Positions 1 through 6,262 of a DNA stretch of 12,160 nucleotides are shown one piece after another (position 1 is the stretch's first letter; every line of letters begins with the position of its first letter). Below the pieces are notes generated by a model, which was not told where the DNA came from, ran no database searches, and worked only from the letters and a program-made list of their open reading frames with translations. Origin of the DNA: JBBRZF01 sp038236965 (GTDB taxonomy: Bacteria; Acidobacteriota; Terriglobia; Terriglobales; Acidobacteriaceae); contig JBBRZF010000106.1 in NCBI GenBank assembly GCA_038236965.1, positions 1 through 12,160 of the forward strand, given 5' to 3'. The translations under genes and the position numbers were made by a program.

Positions 1-186
1 ACAGGCTACTTTGGCACCAAGGTAAAAGTTCCGACGCTGGAACTGACGACCAAGGCTTCCTACACTTGCGACTCCACTACTCGGGGCCAGTTCAACTACA
101 TCGCGGGCGGCGCGGGCGTGAAGGACATCGTGCAGGTGTGCGTGAAAAGCGCGGCGGATGCGTATCTTTGGCAAACTATTTACTAA
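1..186 (+). CDS. C-terminal end of a phage structural protein, probably tail-fibre-like (5' end outside window)
   Basis: Frame 1 is open from the first base to TAA at 184-186, giving 61 residues of a protein that begins outside the window. The tail contains CDSTTRGQFNYIAGGAGVKD and ends in DAYLWQTIY. I recognise this layout (Cys-Asp-x-Thr-x-Arg-Gly, a Gly/Ala turn, a second Cys, then a Trp-containing end) from the C-termini of phage tail-fibre-like and hypothetical proteins. That is family memory, not a search result. A strong terminator follows 18 bases after the stop, so this gene closes an upstream transcription unit. The terminase gene begins a new block after it. Function is tentative; the reading frame is secure. 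Confidence 0.6.
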   Translation, partial: TGYFGTKVKVPTLELTTKASYTCDSTTRGQFNYIAGGAGVKDIVQVCVKSAADAYLWQTIY

Positions 187-203
187 GTCTGACAATGCAA
201 GGG

Positions 204-233
204 AGCGTCTCTTCGGGGGCGCTTTTCTTTTTT
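204..233 (+). terminator. Intrinsic terminator with UUCG tetraloop
   Basis: Arms agcgtctc (204-211) and ggggcgct (216-223) form an 8-bp stem with two G-U pairs around a ttcg loop. The run tttctttttt follows. This is a textbook rho-independent terminator just after the stop at 186, and it separates the upstream structural gene from the terminase block. Confidence 0.88.
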
Positions 234-401
234 GAAAATCTGTCGAATGCGAGCATGAACGCGATCGACAGGATGGTGAAGACGGCTACGTCGGGCGACG
301 CGGTGACGAGCTGCGCGGCAGGCTATTGCAAACTCTTTTAACGGGTGAACGGGGAACGCTGCAAGGCGATACAACGTAGGGCTAAAGAATGAGGTAGGGC
401 G
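234..401 (+). other. Spacer before terminase; no clear gene
   Basis: This stretch holds only a 28-codon frame (ATG 255 to TAA 341) without a convincing ribosome binding site and with no family I recognise. A GAGG at 391-394 lies 7 bases before the GTG at 402 and decides the terminase start. A small terminase subunit would be expected near here, but there is no frame long enough for one. Confidence 0.5.
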
Positions 402-1865
402 GTGGCATCGGATCTGGAAATACTGATCGGAATAGGACGCGGCCTGGATCTTGATAGATGGGGCGCAACGCTGCGCGACCTGATGATGCGGGATTTGTTG
501 TGCATCCGCACGAAGCAGGGGCAGCTTGCGCCTCTTCTGTTGAACCGGGCGCAGTCGGAATTCGATAGAAGGTACGAACGAAAGAACATTGTTTTGAAGG
601 CGCGGCAGTTGGGCATCTCGACGTATGTAGCGGCGAGATTCTTTCTGAACACGGTAACGCAACCCGGCACGCTGACCGTGCAGGTGGCGCACGACCAGCG
701 TGCGGCGGAAGAAATGTTCCGCATGGTTCATCGGTTTTTGGAAAACCTGCCGGAGGTGTGGTGCGGGGTGAGGTTGCACTACTTGCTGGAGACGTCGCAC
801 GCGAATGTGAGGCAGATCGTATTTCCGCATCTGGACAGCGAATACCGGGTGGAGACGGCAGCGGATGAGAACGCCGGACGCGGGCTGACGATACAGAATC
901 TGCACTGTTCGGAAGTATCGCGCTGGCCCCGGAATGCGGCGGCTACGCTGGCGTCGTTGCGCGCGGCGGTGCCTCCGGAGGGCGAGATCGTGCTGGAGTC
1001 GACGGCGAACGGAGCTGGAGGAATTTTTTACGACGAGTGGCAGAAGGCGGAAGCGACCGGATACGCGCGGCATTTTCTGCCGTGGTGGTGGGAGCCAGCT
1101 TATAGCAAAAAAGCGGTGGTTGGCGAGTTGACGGAAGAAGAGCGCGAGTTGGTGGAGCGCGAGGGCTTGTCGCGCAAGCAGATCGCGTTTCGACGGGACG
1201 TGCGGGCGAATTTTGGACGAAGGGCGAAGGAAGAATTCGCGGAAGACGCGGCGTCGTGCTTTCTGGCCAGCGGGGAAAGCTTGTTCGACCTGGAGGTGGT
1301 GGAGCGCAGGCGCCAGGATTGTGCGGAGCCGGTGGAACGCCGGGAGAATGGGAGATTGCAAGTGTGGTTTCCGGCGCAACGCGGGCGCGAATACGTGTTG
1401 GGCGTGGACCCGGCGGGCGGGGGCGCGGATGGCGACTATGCGTGCGCGCAGGTGGTGGAGCGCAACACGGGACTACAGTGCGCGGAACTGCGCGGACATT
1501 ATTCTCCGCAAGAGTTGGCGTCGAGGGTGGCTGGATTGGCGCGGGAGTACGGGGATGCGCTGGTGGCGGTGGAAAGAAACAATCATGGGCACGCGGTGCT
1601 GGCGTATCTGACGACGGTGGAGCGTTACGAGAATTTGTACGAGAGCGGCGGACAGGCGGGATGGCTGACGAACCTGGTGACGCGTCCGAGGATGCTGGAA
1701 GGACTGGCGGCACTGGTGTCGTCGCGGGCGGAGTTGTTCCAGAGCAAGAGATTGCTGGATGAGTGCAGGACGTTCGTGAGACATGGCGACGGGCGAAGTG
1801 GAGCAGTGAGTGGGGCGCACGACGATGCGGTGATGGCGATGGCGGTGGCGATGGCGTGCAGGTAG
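402..1865 (+). CDS. terL: Phage terminase large subunit (packaging ATPase and nuclease)
   Basis: The 487-residue product is the motor that cuts concatemeric phage DNA and drives it through the portal into the prohead. The N-terminal ATPase half shows a Q-motif-like LNRAQ at about 47-51, a Walker A-like KARQLGIST at 66-74, a Walker B-like LHCSEVSRW at 167-175 with E171 as likely catalytic base, and the coupling motif LESTANG at 198-204. The C-terminal RNase-H-like nuclease shows VDPAGGGADGD at 335-345 (D336), VAVERNN with E391, and AHDDAV with D474/D475, the expected three acidic metal ligands. Length and motif order match an intact enzyme. Start is GTG 402, preceded by GAGG; no ATG occurs before residue 28. 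It is separated from the portal by two non-packaging genes, which is unusual. Confidence 0.93.
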   Translation: MASDLEILIGIGRGLDLDRWGATLRDLMMRDLLCIRTKQGQLAPLLLNRAQSEFDRRYERKNIVLKARQLGISTYVAARFFLNTVTQPGTLTVQVAHDQRAAEEMFRMVHRFLENLPEVWCGVRLHYLLETSHANVRQIVFPHLDSEYRVETAADENAGRGLTIQNLHCSEVSRWPRNAAATLASLRAAVPPEGEIVLESTANGAGGIFYDEWQKAEATGYARHFLPWWWEPAYSKKAVVGELTEEERELVEREGLSRKQIAFRRDVRANFGRRAKEEFAEDAASCFLASGESLFDLEVVERRRQDCAEPVERRENGRLQVWFPAQRGREYVLGVDPAGGGADGDYACAQVVERNTGLQCAELRGHYSPQELASRVAGLAREYGDALVAVERNNHGHAVLAYLTTVERYENLYESGGQAGWLTNLVTRPRMLEGLAALVSSRAELFQSKRLLDECRTFVRHGDGRSGAVSGAHDDAVMAMAVAMACR

Positions 1866-1963
1866 GGAAGGAATGCGAAGCGGAGAAATGCGAATCGGGT
1901 AATCGGAGGGCAAAGGCTGCGAATCTTTAGGGCTGACGGCTGAGAGCTGACGGCTGATAGCTG
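1866..1963 (+). repeat. Word-like tandem repeats after terL (two families)
   Basis: Two blocks follow the terminase stop. At about 1869-1910 there are gaatgcgaag-type words passing into gaatcgggtaatcgg. At 1931-1963 there are alternations of ctgacggctga and gctgatagctg. The units drift gradually rather than repeating exactly. The same styles recur in other spacers of this window. Confidence 0.8.
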
Positions 1964-2025
1964 TTTTCCTTAAGGTGGGCGCACGCTGTGCTGGGGCGGT
2001 GCAGAAGCGGACCTTGGGGTAGCGT

Positions 2026-2072
2026 GGGAAGCGCGGTGCGCGTCATGTAAGATGGCGGGTACCGCGCTTCCC
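2026..2072. promoter_or_regulatory. 47-base palindrome upstream of hipA-like/DUF3037 pair
   Basis: The outer arms gggaagcgcggt (2026-2037) and accgcgcttccc (2061-2072) are perfect 12-base inverted repeats. Inside, after one G-U pair, one C-G pair and one G-G mismatch, cgtcat (2041-2046) pairs with atggcg (2052-2057) with one G-U pair around the loop gtaag. No T tract follows, so it is not a simple terminator. It could be an operator, an RNA structure or a REP-like mobile palindrome. The structure is seen directly; the role is unknown. Confidence 0.7.
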
Positions 2073-2079
2073 GAAAGGC

Positions 2080-2117
2080 GAGTGGTGAGTAGTGAGTAAT
2101 GAGTGGTGAGTAGTGAG
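2080..2117 (+). repeat. 21-base tandem repeat, gagtggtgagtagtgag type
   Basis: A 21-base unit at 2080-2100 is followed by 17 bases of a second copy at 2101-2117 (gagtggtgagtagtgag in both). It belongs to the same family as blocks near 4054, 5567, 6706 and 10481. Opposite-strand translation yields runs like THYSPL, which is an artefact of the repeat and not a protein. Confidence 0.85.
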
Positions 2118-2244
2118 GGAAAGAGTTCGCAGGCGGGAGAATGGAAATTCGATAGCTTAGAGTTATAAGTAGTGAGTGCTGCTTTGGGGTGGGATTCCCG
2201 AAGCGATGTTGGTGGGACGAATTCTGGGAGTTTGTAGGTAGAAG

Positions 2245-3051
2245 TTGGCGATCACTGCGGTACAACACGTAAGAAGGATGCGCGGTGGAGCGCAGAGCCA
2301 TCTAATGCGGTGCTCGGATGGGCACTTCTACGTGGTGAAATTTCAGAACAATCCGCAGCATCTGCGGGTGCTGGCGAACGAGTTGCTGGCGACTCGGCTG
2401 GCGGAGAAGATGGGGCTTCCGGTTCCACAGACGGAAGTGGTAGAGGTAGGGCAGTGGCTGATCGAGCACACGCCTGAGCTTCGCATGGAGATGGTACACG
2501 GGACGATGAATTGCAAGTCGGGACTGCAGTTCGGATCGAGGTTTGTCGTGCCTCCGAATGAAGGTCTGGTGTATGACTTTCTGCCGGAGAATATGCTGGA
2601 CAAGGTGAGGAACCTGCACGAATTTGCCGGGATACTGGCACTCGACAAGTGGACGTGCAACGCGAACGGAAGGCAGGCGGCGTTCTGGAAGAAGTCGAGA
2701 GAGAAGAAGTGGACGGTATCGTTCATCGACCAGGGATATTGTTTTAATGCGGGCGAGTGGACGTTTCCGGATTCGCCGCTGCGCGGAGTCTATGGGCGCA
2801 ACGATGTATACAAGAATGTGACAGGCTGGGCTAGCTTCCATCCATGGTTAGAACGGGTGGAACGGTTTGATGCGAAGGCTGCGTGGGAATGCGCGGAGGC
2901 GGTGCCTCCGGAGTGGTACGGCGAGACCGATGACATGCTGCGATTGATGGAGACGTTGTTGAAGCGCAGGTCGAGGGTTGCGGAATTGATTCTGGCGTTT
3001 AAAAATTCTTCGAGGGATCCGTTTCCGGCGTGGGACGAGAAGGTGAACTGA
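2245..3051 (+). CDS. HipA-like kinase domain protein (HipA_2 type)
   Basis: The 268-residue protein opens with AVQHVRRMRGGAQSHL, followed by YVVKFQNNP with K32 as likely ATP-binding lysine. This matches my memory of the HipA-like (HipA_2) family of serine/threonine-type kinase folds. The catalytic region is LDKWTCNANGRQ at 133-144 and the DFG-like segment is FIDQGY at 160-165 (D162). E. coli HipA has an aspartate where N141 appears to fall, so activity is uncertain. The start is TTG 2245: an in-frame stop sits at 2239-2241 and the conserved N-terminus begins immediately, so the ATG at 2278 would cut into the domain. The downstream partner is DUF3037, a pairing I know from other genomes. I see no HipB-like antitoxin beside it. 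Substrate and role are unknown; a toxin, signalling or defence role is inference only. Confidence 0.82.
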   Translation: MAITAVQHVRRMRGGAQSHLMRCSDGHFYVVKFQNNPQHLRVLANELLATRLAEKMGLPVPQTEVVEVGQWLIEHTPELRMEMVHGTMNCKSGLQFGSRFVVPPNEGLVYDFLPENMLDKVRNLHEFAGILALDKWTCNANGRQAAFWKKSREKKWTVSFIDQGYCFNAGEWTFPDSPLRGVYGRNDVYKNVTGWASFHPWLERVERFDAKAAWECAEAVPPEWYGETDDMLRLMETLLKRRSRVAELILAFKNSSRDPFPAWDEKVN

Positions 3052-3131
3052 TCGGGGAATTGCGAATCGGGGAATCGGAAGAGCGGAAGTCTCGGAATTG
3101 GTAAATGGGTAATTGGTAATTGGGTAATTGA
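3052..3131 (+). repeat. Word-like repeats of atcggggaattg and gggtaattggtaatt type
   Basis: Starting at the base after the kinase stop, cgaatcggggaatcgg words (about 3052-3079) give way to gggtaattggtaattgggta words (about 3091-3130). The block fills most of the gap between the kinase and DUF3037 genes. Confidence 0.82.
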
Positions 3132-3166
3132 AACCGGAGAACTATGAGCAGGCGCGCCTGTGAGCA

Positions 3167-4024
3167 ATGGACGAGCCAGGAAGCAAGAACCAAGAGCCAG
3201 GGACTGATTTGAGCGAGCGTCGACAATGCGAGTTTTTCCTGCTGCGGTATGTGCCGGACGCGGTGAGGGACGAGTTCGTCAACGTGGGAGTGGTGTTGCT
3301 GGAACGTGGCGAAACGGGCGCGCAGACGTTTGCGGATGTGCGCTTCACCAAGGATTGGAAGCGTGTACGGTGTCTGGATCCGGATGTGGATGTGGAGATG
3401 CTGGAGGCGCTGGAGCAGGAGATTCGGGATCGCCTGGCGGAAGTTGAGGGCGGGCGTGAATGGCTGCTGAAGAAAATGGAAGACTCGTTTTCGAATGCGA
3501 TCCAGTTGAGTCCGGTGAAGGGCGTGCTGGCGGAGAGTCCGCAGGAAGAGATTGCGAATCTCGCGGACATCTATCTGGAGCGGGTGCGTCGCGGGACGAA
3601 GGCGGCAAGCGGCAGGCAAGTGATTTTCGGGGCGATGCGTTCGGAGTTCGAGAATCAAGGTGTGTGGCAGTTTCTGCGGCGCGCGATACCTGTGGAAGAG
3701 TACACGCACAAGGGCGACCCGCTGAAGATCGATGCCGGGTACAGGCCGAATGGAGTGGTGCGGATGTTCCATGCGGTGTCGCTGGATACGGATGTGAACG
3801 CGGCGAAGGTGCTGGCATTCAGCTATCCGCAGATTCGCGAGGGCATACTGAGGGCGGAAGGCGCGACGTCGGAGTTGACGGCGATCGTGGAGCCCAGCCT
3901 CGATGAGAGCGATGAGGCGATTGCGTTCGCGTTGGCGACGTTGCGGGGAAATGACATCAGCGTGAGGACGGTGGCGGATATGCCGACGATTGCGGAGCGG
4001 GCGAGAAGAGAATTGCGAATTTGA
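3167..4024 (+). CDS. DUF3037 family protein, partner of the HipA-like kinase
   Basis: The 285-residue protein has a family-like opening, CEFFLLRYVPDAVRDEFVNV at 21-40, followed by GVVLLE, which I recognise as DUF3037. The remainder is mixed alpha/beta with no membrane segment or obvious catalytic motif. It follows the HipA-like gene on the same strand, the usual order for this pair, so a shared pathway is likely; its biochemical role is unknown to me. The start is uncertain. ATG 3167 has no good ribosome binding site at proper distance, and residues 3-12 (EPGSKNQEPG) are encoded by the repeat at 3174-3202. TTG 3209 is an alternative that overlaps the stop of a 22-codon frame beginning at ATG 3144, itself preceded by GGAG at 3136. 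A TTG start would place the conserved segment 7 residues in. Confidence 0.8.
   Translation: MDEPGSKNQEPGTDLSERRQCEFFLLRYVPDAVRDEFVNVGVVLLERGETGAQTFADVRFTKDWKRVRCLDPDVDVEMLEALEQEIRDRLAEVEGGREWLLKKMEDSFSNAIQLSPVKGVLAESPQEEIANLADIYLERVRRGTKAASGRQVIFGAMRSEFENQGVWQFLRRAIPVEEYTHKGDPLKIDAGYRPNGVVRMFHAVSLDTDVNAAKVLAFSYPQIREGILRAEGATSELTAIVEPSLDESDEAIAFALATLRGNDISVRTVADMPTIAERARRELRI
3174..3202 (+). repeat. agccaggaagcaagaaccaagagccaggg-type repeat overlapping a gene start
   Basis: Slowly varying words (agccagg, aagcaag, aaccaag, agccagg) cover the first codons of the DUF3037 reading frame as called from ATG 3167. It is the same style of element as the spacer repeats, here lying in coding sequence or just before the true start. 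Confidence 0.7.
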
Positions 4025-4084
4025 AAATCGGGTAATGGGTAATCTGACCCACCGAGTAGTGAGTAGAAGAGTAGTGAGTTGTGA
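4013..4084 (+). repeat. Word-like repeats after DUF3037
   Basis: The block runs through the DUF3037 stop: gaatttgaaaatcgggtaa and tgggtaatctg (about 4016-4045), then gagtagtgagtagaagagta (about 4054-4084). The final residues of DUF3037 (ELRI) may derive from the repeat edge. It mixes two families seen elsewhere. Confidence 0.75.
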
Positions 4085-4088
4085 GAGG

Positions 4089-4117
4089 AGCTCCCAAAAT
4101 TGGGAGCTTTTTGTTTT
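4089..4117 (+). terminator. Hairpin with T tract before the portal
   Basis: The perfect palindrome agctcccaaaattgggagct (4089-4108) gives a 9-bp stem, followed by ttttgtttt. Eleven bases later comes a Shine-Dalgarno-like ggag (4122-4125) and ATG 4128. The hairpin should terminate or attenuate transcription coming from the HipA-like/DUF3037 genes. Confidence 0.82.
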
Positions 4118-4149
4118 GGGCGGAGAAATGCGCGTCAGTGCGGGATGGA

Positions 4150-4178
4150 AGAGCAAGAGCAAGAGCAAGAGCAAGAAC
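4150..4178 (+). repeat. (agcaag)n hexamer repeat
   Basis: About four and a half copies of agcaag lie inside a 29-codon frame starting at ATG 4128, where they encode SKSKSKSK. Continuing drift to agcaagaacaaaagg is visible at the right edge. Confidence 0.85.
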
Positions 4179-4182
4179 AAAA

Positions 4183-4220
4183 GGTCTCTCCACTTCGCTG
4201 CGCTACGGTCGAGATGACGC
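4183..4220. repeat. Dispersed element (ctccacttcgctgcgctacg...)
   Basis: On the minus strand this reads as HLDRSAAKWRDL. I recognise that string from spurious translations of a dispersed intergenic repeat common in Acidobacteriota. Only one copy lies in this window, so its repeated nature is recalled rather than shown here. It lies between the hexamer repeat and the portal start. Confidence 0.6.
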
Positions 4221-4231
4221 GGTGGTGGGTG

Positions 4232-4280
4232 GTAACGGGAAGCGAAAAGCGAAAAACTTGGAACGGGAGACGGAGAACGC
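4232..4280 (+). repeat. Word-like repeat ggtaacgggaagcgaaaagcg before portal
   Basis: Words of the type gggaagcgaaaagcgaaaaac and gggaacgggagacggagaac run up to the portal ribosome binding site. The ggag at 4272-4275 within this block lies 9 bases before ATG 4285 and decides the portal start, so the repeat appears to supply the binding site. Confidence 0.65.
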
Positions 4281-4284
4281 ATTG

Positions 4285-5556
4285 ATGAATATGGGTGATG
4301 CTTTGCGCGGCGCGGTGCGCCGTTTGGGGGAACGTGTGTCTGCCGCGAAAGGGCAGGCGCTAGCGGAGGAGAAGCGGCGCACACAGGGGTTGCCGTCGAT
4401 CCTGAACAGTTATGGGCCGCGTGCGGATGCGGTGCCAAAGCCGACGCCGGCGAATCTGCGGAAGTTTGCGGAGACTCCGGTGGCGCGCAAGGCGATCAAC
4501 ACGATCAAGGACCACATTGCCGGGATGCGCTGGCGGGTTCAGCCTCGAAGCGGGCGAACGCTGGAAGAGTTGCCGCAGGGCGCGGAACGAGTGCGGATTT
4601 TGACGGAAATCTTCGAGCAGCCGAATCCGGATGATTCGTTTCGCACGTTGTCGGAGCAGGTGCTGGAAGACATCATCGTGGGCGGCTTTGGGGCTATCGA
4701 GTTGCAGAAGAATGAGGATGCTGTGCGTCCCCTGACGCTGTGGCCGGTGGATGGCGCGACCATCAAGATGAGGTCGGATTGGGACGGGCAGCCTGGTTCA
4801 TTACGTTATGTGCAGGCGACGGGGAAGATGGGGCCGGAGGCGCAGCTCGAGTTGAAGGATGAAGAGCTGAGCTACATGCGGTTGAATCCGCGGACGCATA
4901 CTCCGTTCGGATTGGGGCGTCTGGAAGTTGCGTTTGAGACGATTGCGAGTTTCATGCAGGCGAATCGCTACGCGTCTCGACTGGCAAGCAACACTGTGGT
5001 GCAGTATGCGCTGTGGTTGCAGAATCTTGACCCGACGCAGCACGAGCGGCTGATTCGCTGGTGGCAGGACGAGATAGAGGGCACGGGCAAGGTTCCGATC
5101 CTTTCGGCTGAGACCAGGCCGGAGGTGCTGCGCTTCGGTGGCGGCACGGATGCTGACCTGCGATTGGGCTGGCAGGAATTCCAACTGAGGATCATTGCGG
5201 ATGCGTTTGATCTTCCGCCGATGTTCCTGGGTGTGCAGGCGGATGTGAATCGCTCGACGGCCGCGGAGTTGAGCAACGCGGCATTCCGTACGGCGATCGT
5301 TCCGACGGCACGGTTGTTTGCCGAGCACTTGACGCGCGACGCGATCGCGAAGCGGCTCGGATGGCACGACCTGGAATTCGTCTTCACCGATGTGGATGCG
5401 ACCAATGAAATGGAGCTGGCGCAGTTGCACGAAATCCTGCTGCGAAGCGGGGTGATGACGGTGGACGAGGTGAGAAAGATTCGGGGGTTGGGGCCGAAGG
5501 CAGACGTCGGAGGGCAGACGTCGGAGGGCAGACGTCGGACGTCGGGCGTCAGCTAG
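4285..5556 (+). CDS. Phage portal protein (HK97-type)
   Basis: The 423-residue product would form the dodecameric ring at one capsid vertex through which DNA is packaged. Typical portal segments in order are ETPVARKAINTIKDHIAGMRW (63-83, start of the clip/wing region), LEDIIVGGFGAIEL (127-140), LSYMRLNPRTHTPFGLGRLE (195-214), and the stem/crown-type FDLPPMFLGVQADVNRSTAA (308-327) followed by the helix through AEHLTRDAIAKRLG. Start ATG 4285 is chosen from GGAG at 4272-4275; the frame stays open upstream into repeats, but those codons are not portal-like. Residues 406-423 (from ADVGGQ to GVS) are encoded by a 14-base tandem repeat, so the native C-terminus probably ended near GLGPK or was replaced. 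Confidence 0.9.
   Translation: MNMGDALRGAVRRLGERVSAAKGQALAEEKRRTQGLPSILNSYGPRADAVPKPTPANLRKFAETPVARKAINTIKDHIAGMRWRVQPRSGRTLEELPQGAERVRILTEIFEQPNPDDSFRTLSEQVLEDIIVGGFGAIELQKNEDAVRPLTLWPVDGATIKMRSDWDGQPGSLRYVQATGKMGPEAQLELKDEELSYMRLNPRTHTPFGLGRLEVAFETIASFMQANRYASRLASNTVVQYALWLQNLDPTQHERLIRWWQDEIEGTGKVPILSAETRPEVLRFGGGTDADLRLGWQEFQLRIIADAFDLPPMFLGVQADVNRSTAAELSNAAFRTAIVPTARLFAEHLTRDAIAKRLGWHDLEFVFTDVDATNEMELAQLHEILLRSGVMTVDEVRKIRGLGPKADVGGQTSEGRRRTSGVS
5500..5553 (+). repeat. 14-base tandem repeat gcagacgtcggagg encoding the portal C-terminus
   Basis: Two exact copies of gcagacgtcggagg (5500-5513 and 5514-5527) and a third, drifting copy (gcagacgtcggac..., from 5528) run to the portal stop. 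The same words recur outside coding sequence at 6661-6703. Here the repeat is in frame and translated. Confidence 0.92.
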
Positions 5557-5563
5557 AAGCGTT

Positions 5564-5629
5564 AGTGCGTAGTGAGTCGGGAGTCGCGGGTGGGAGTAGT
5601 TCTGCGAACGGGGAAACCGGGAACGGAGA
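5564..5629 (+). repeat. Word-like repeats between portal and protease
   Basis: Words of the type gtgcgtagtgagtcgggagtcgc and gaacggggaaaccgggaacgg fill the 77-base spacer. The GGAG at 5625-5628 near its end lies 5 bases before ATG 5634 and sets the protease start. The frame is open back to about 5565, but those codons are repeat-derived. Confidence 0.72.
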
Positions 5630-5633
5630 ATTG

Positions 5634-6152
5634 ATGTTTGAGATGGAGTCGATGGCGATTGCGATGCCGGAGGTTGATCGGCATCCGAACCGGCGGGCAT
5701 TCAGTGGAGTATTGACGCTGGTGGATGAGGCGTCGGACCGTCCGCCGAGTGGTGCGCGCGGGCATAGAGTGATGCTGAGTTCGACGGCGACGGAGCGGGC
5801 ATTGCCGTCGCTGCTGGGCATGGCGCTGGATTACACACCTGCGCTGGACCGTCATGATGCGCGCTGCAAGGTGGGCATCATCACGGCGGCTGAGATTGAT
5901 TTGAAGGGGAGCAAGGGCGGGCAGAAGCTGCTGGTGCAGGGATATCTGTTCGCGAAAGACTTTCCGGAGATCGTGCAGGAAATAGCAACGAACGGTCGGG
6001 CGCGATTAGGAATGTCGTATGAGATCGCGGATGTCCGCGTGGCCGATGTGAATGCGAAGGTCTGGACGATCGTGGATTGCACGTTCACGGGAGCGGCGGT
6101 TCTGTTGCGCGAGAAAGCGGCGTACGGAGAGACGTCGATCGAGCTGAACTAG
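5634..6152 (+). CDS. HK97-type prohead (capsid maturation) protease
   Basis: The 172-residue protein fits the size and layout of phage prohead serine proteases, which clip scaffold or capsid N-terminal arms during maturation. The order is an H-containing strand LDRHDARCKVGII (71-83; candidate catalytic H74), a strand LLVQGYLFAKDFPEI (99-113), then RARLGMSYEI (122-131; candidate nucleophile S128, with E130 nearby). Its place between portal and capsid is where this family is found. The assigned catalytic residues are inferred from pattern and order. Start ATG 5634 has GGAG 5 bases upstream. It may also act partly as scaffold, as related proteases do. Confidence 0.75.
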   Translation: MFEMESMAIAMPEVDRHPNRRAFSGVLTLVDEASDRPPSGARGHRVMLSSTATERALPSLLGMALDYTPALDRHDARCKVGIITAAEIDLKGSKGGQKLLVQGYLFAKDFPEIVQEIATNGRARLGMSYEIADVRVADVNAKVWTIVDCTFTGAAVLLREKAAYGETSIELN

Positions 6153-6153
6153 A

Positions 6154-6192
6154 ACGATCGGGAAATCGGGTAATTGCGAATCGGGGAATCGA
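6154..6192 (+). repeat. Word-like repeats of cgggaaatcgggtaattg type
   Basis: Words gaacgatcgggaaatcggg, taattgcgaatcggggaatcg begin two bases after the protease stop and match the family at 1891-1906 and 3052-3079 closely. Confidence 0.83.
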
Positions 6193-6225
6193 AAGACGAA
6201 GAGCAGAAACCGAGAATGTCTTAAG

Positions 6226-6248
6226 AAGCCGGCTGAGGCCGGCTTTTT
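6226..6248 (+). terminator. Hairpin with T tract before the small scaffold-position gene
   Basis: Arms aagccggc (6226-6233) and gccggctt (6238-6245) form a perfect 8-bp stem with loop tgag, followed by ttttt ending at 6248. Only a few bases later comes a strong GGAGGAG (6254-6260) and ATG 6263. It could terminate or attenuate between the protease and the next gene. Confidence 0.8.
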
Positions 6249-6262
6249 GTATTGGAGGAGAA

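Larger units (their letters stand above)
1964..2244. other. Spacer upstream of the HipA-like gene
   Basis: This spacer contains a 47-base palindrome (2026-2072), a tandem repeat (2080-2117) and a short repeat remnant near 2166-2180. I see no coding frame with a family signature and no promoter I would defend. The stretch 1970-2025 carries neither word repeats nor obvious coding sequence. Confidence 0.5.

Noticed and set aside
66..341. 91-codon + strand frame across the first terminator
   Set aside because: It reads through a strong hairpin terminator and is out of frame with the convincing 1-186 protein end.
255..341. 28-codon frame as a small terminase subunit
   Set aside because: Far too short, no DNA-binding helix pattern and no ribosome binding site.
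183..1379. Long minus-strand reading frame opposite terL
   Set aside because: It is Arg/His/Pro-rich without domain pattern and lies opposite a gene with complete terminase motifs; a shadow in GC-rich DNA.
2080..2117. CRISPR-like array
   Set aside because: The units are contiguous and drifting with no unique spacers; all repeat blocks in the window share this and none is an array.
4128..4217. 29-codon frame MRVSAGW... with a good ribosome binding site
   Set aside because: The product is mostly SK repeats plus translated dispersed repeat; treated as a displaced start and discussed as a finding, not called as a gene.
2999..4438. 479-codon minus-strand frame
   Set aside because: It runs through DUF3037, the spacer repeats and the portal start; its sequence contains translated repeat words (THYSP-like, HLDRSAAKW), so it is an artefact.
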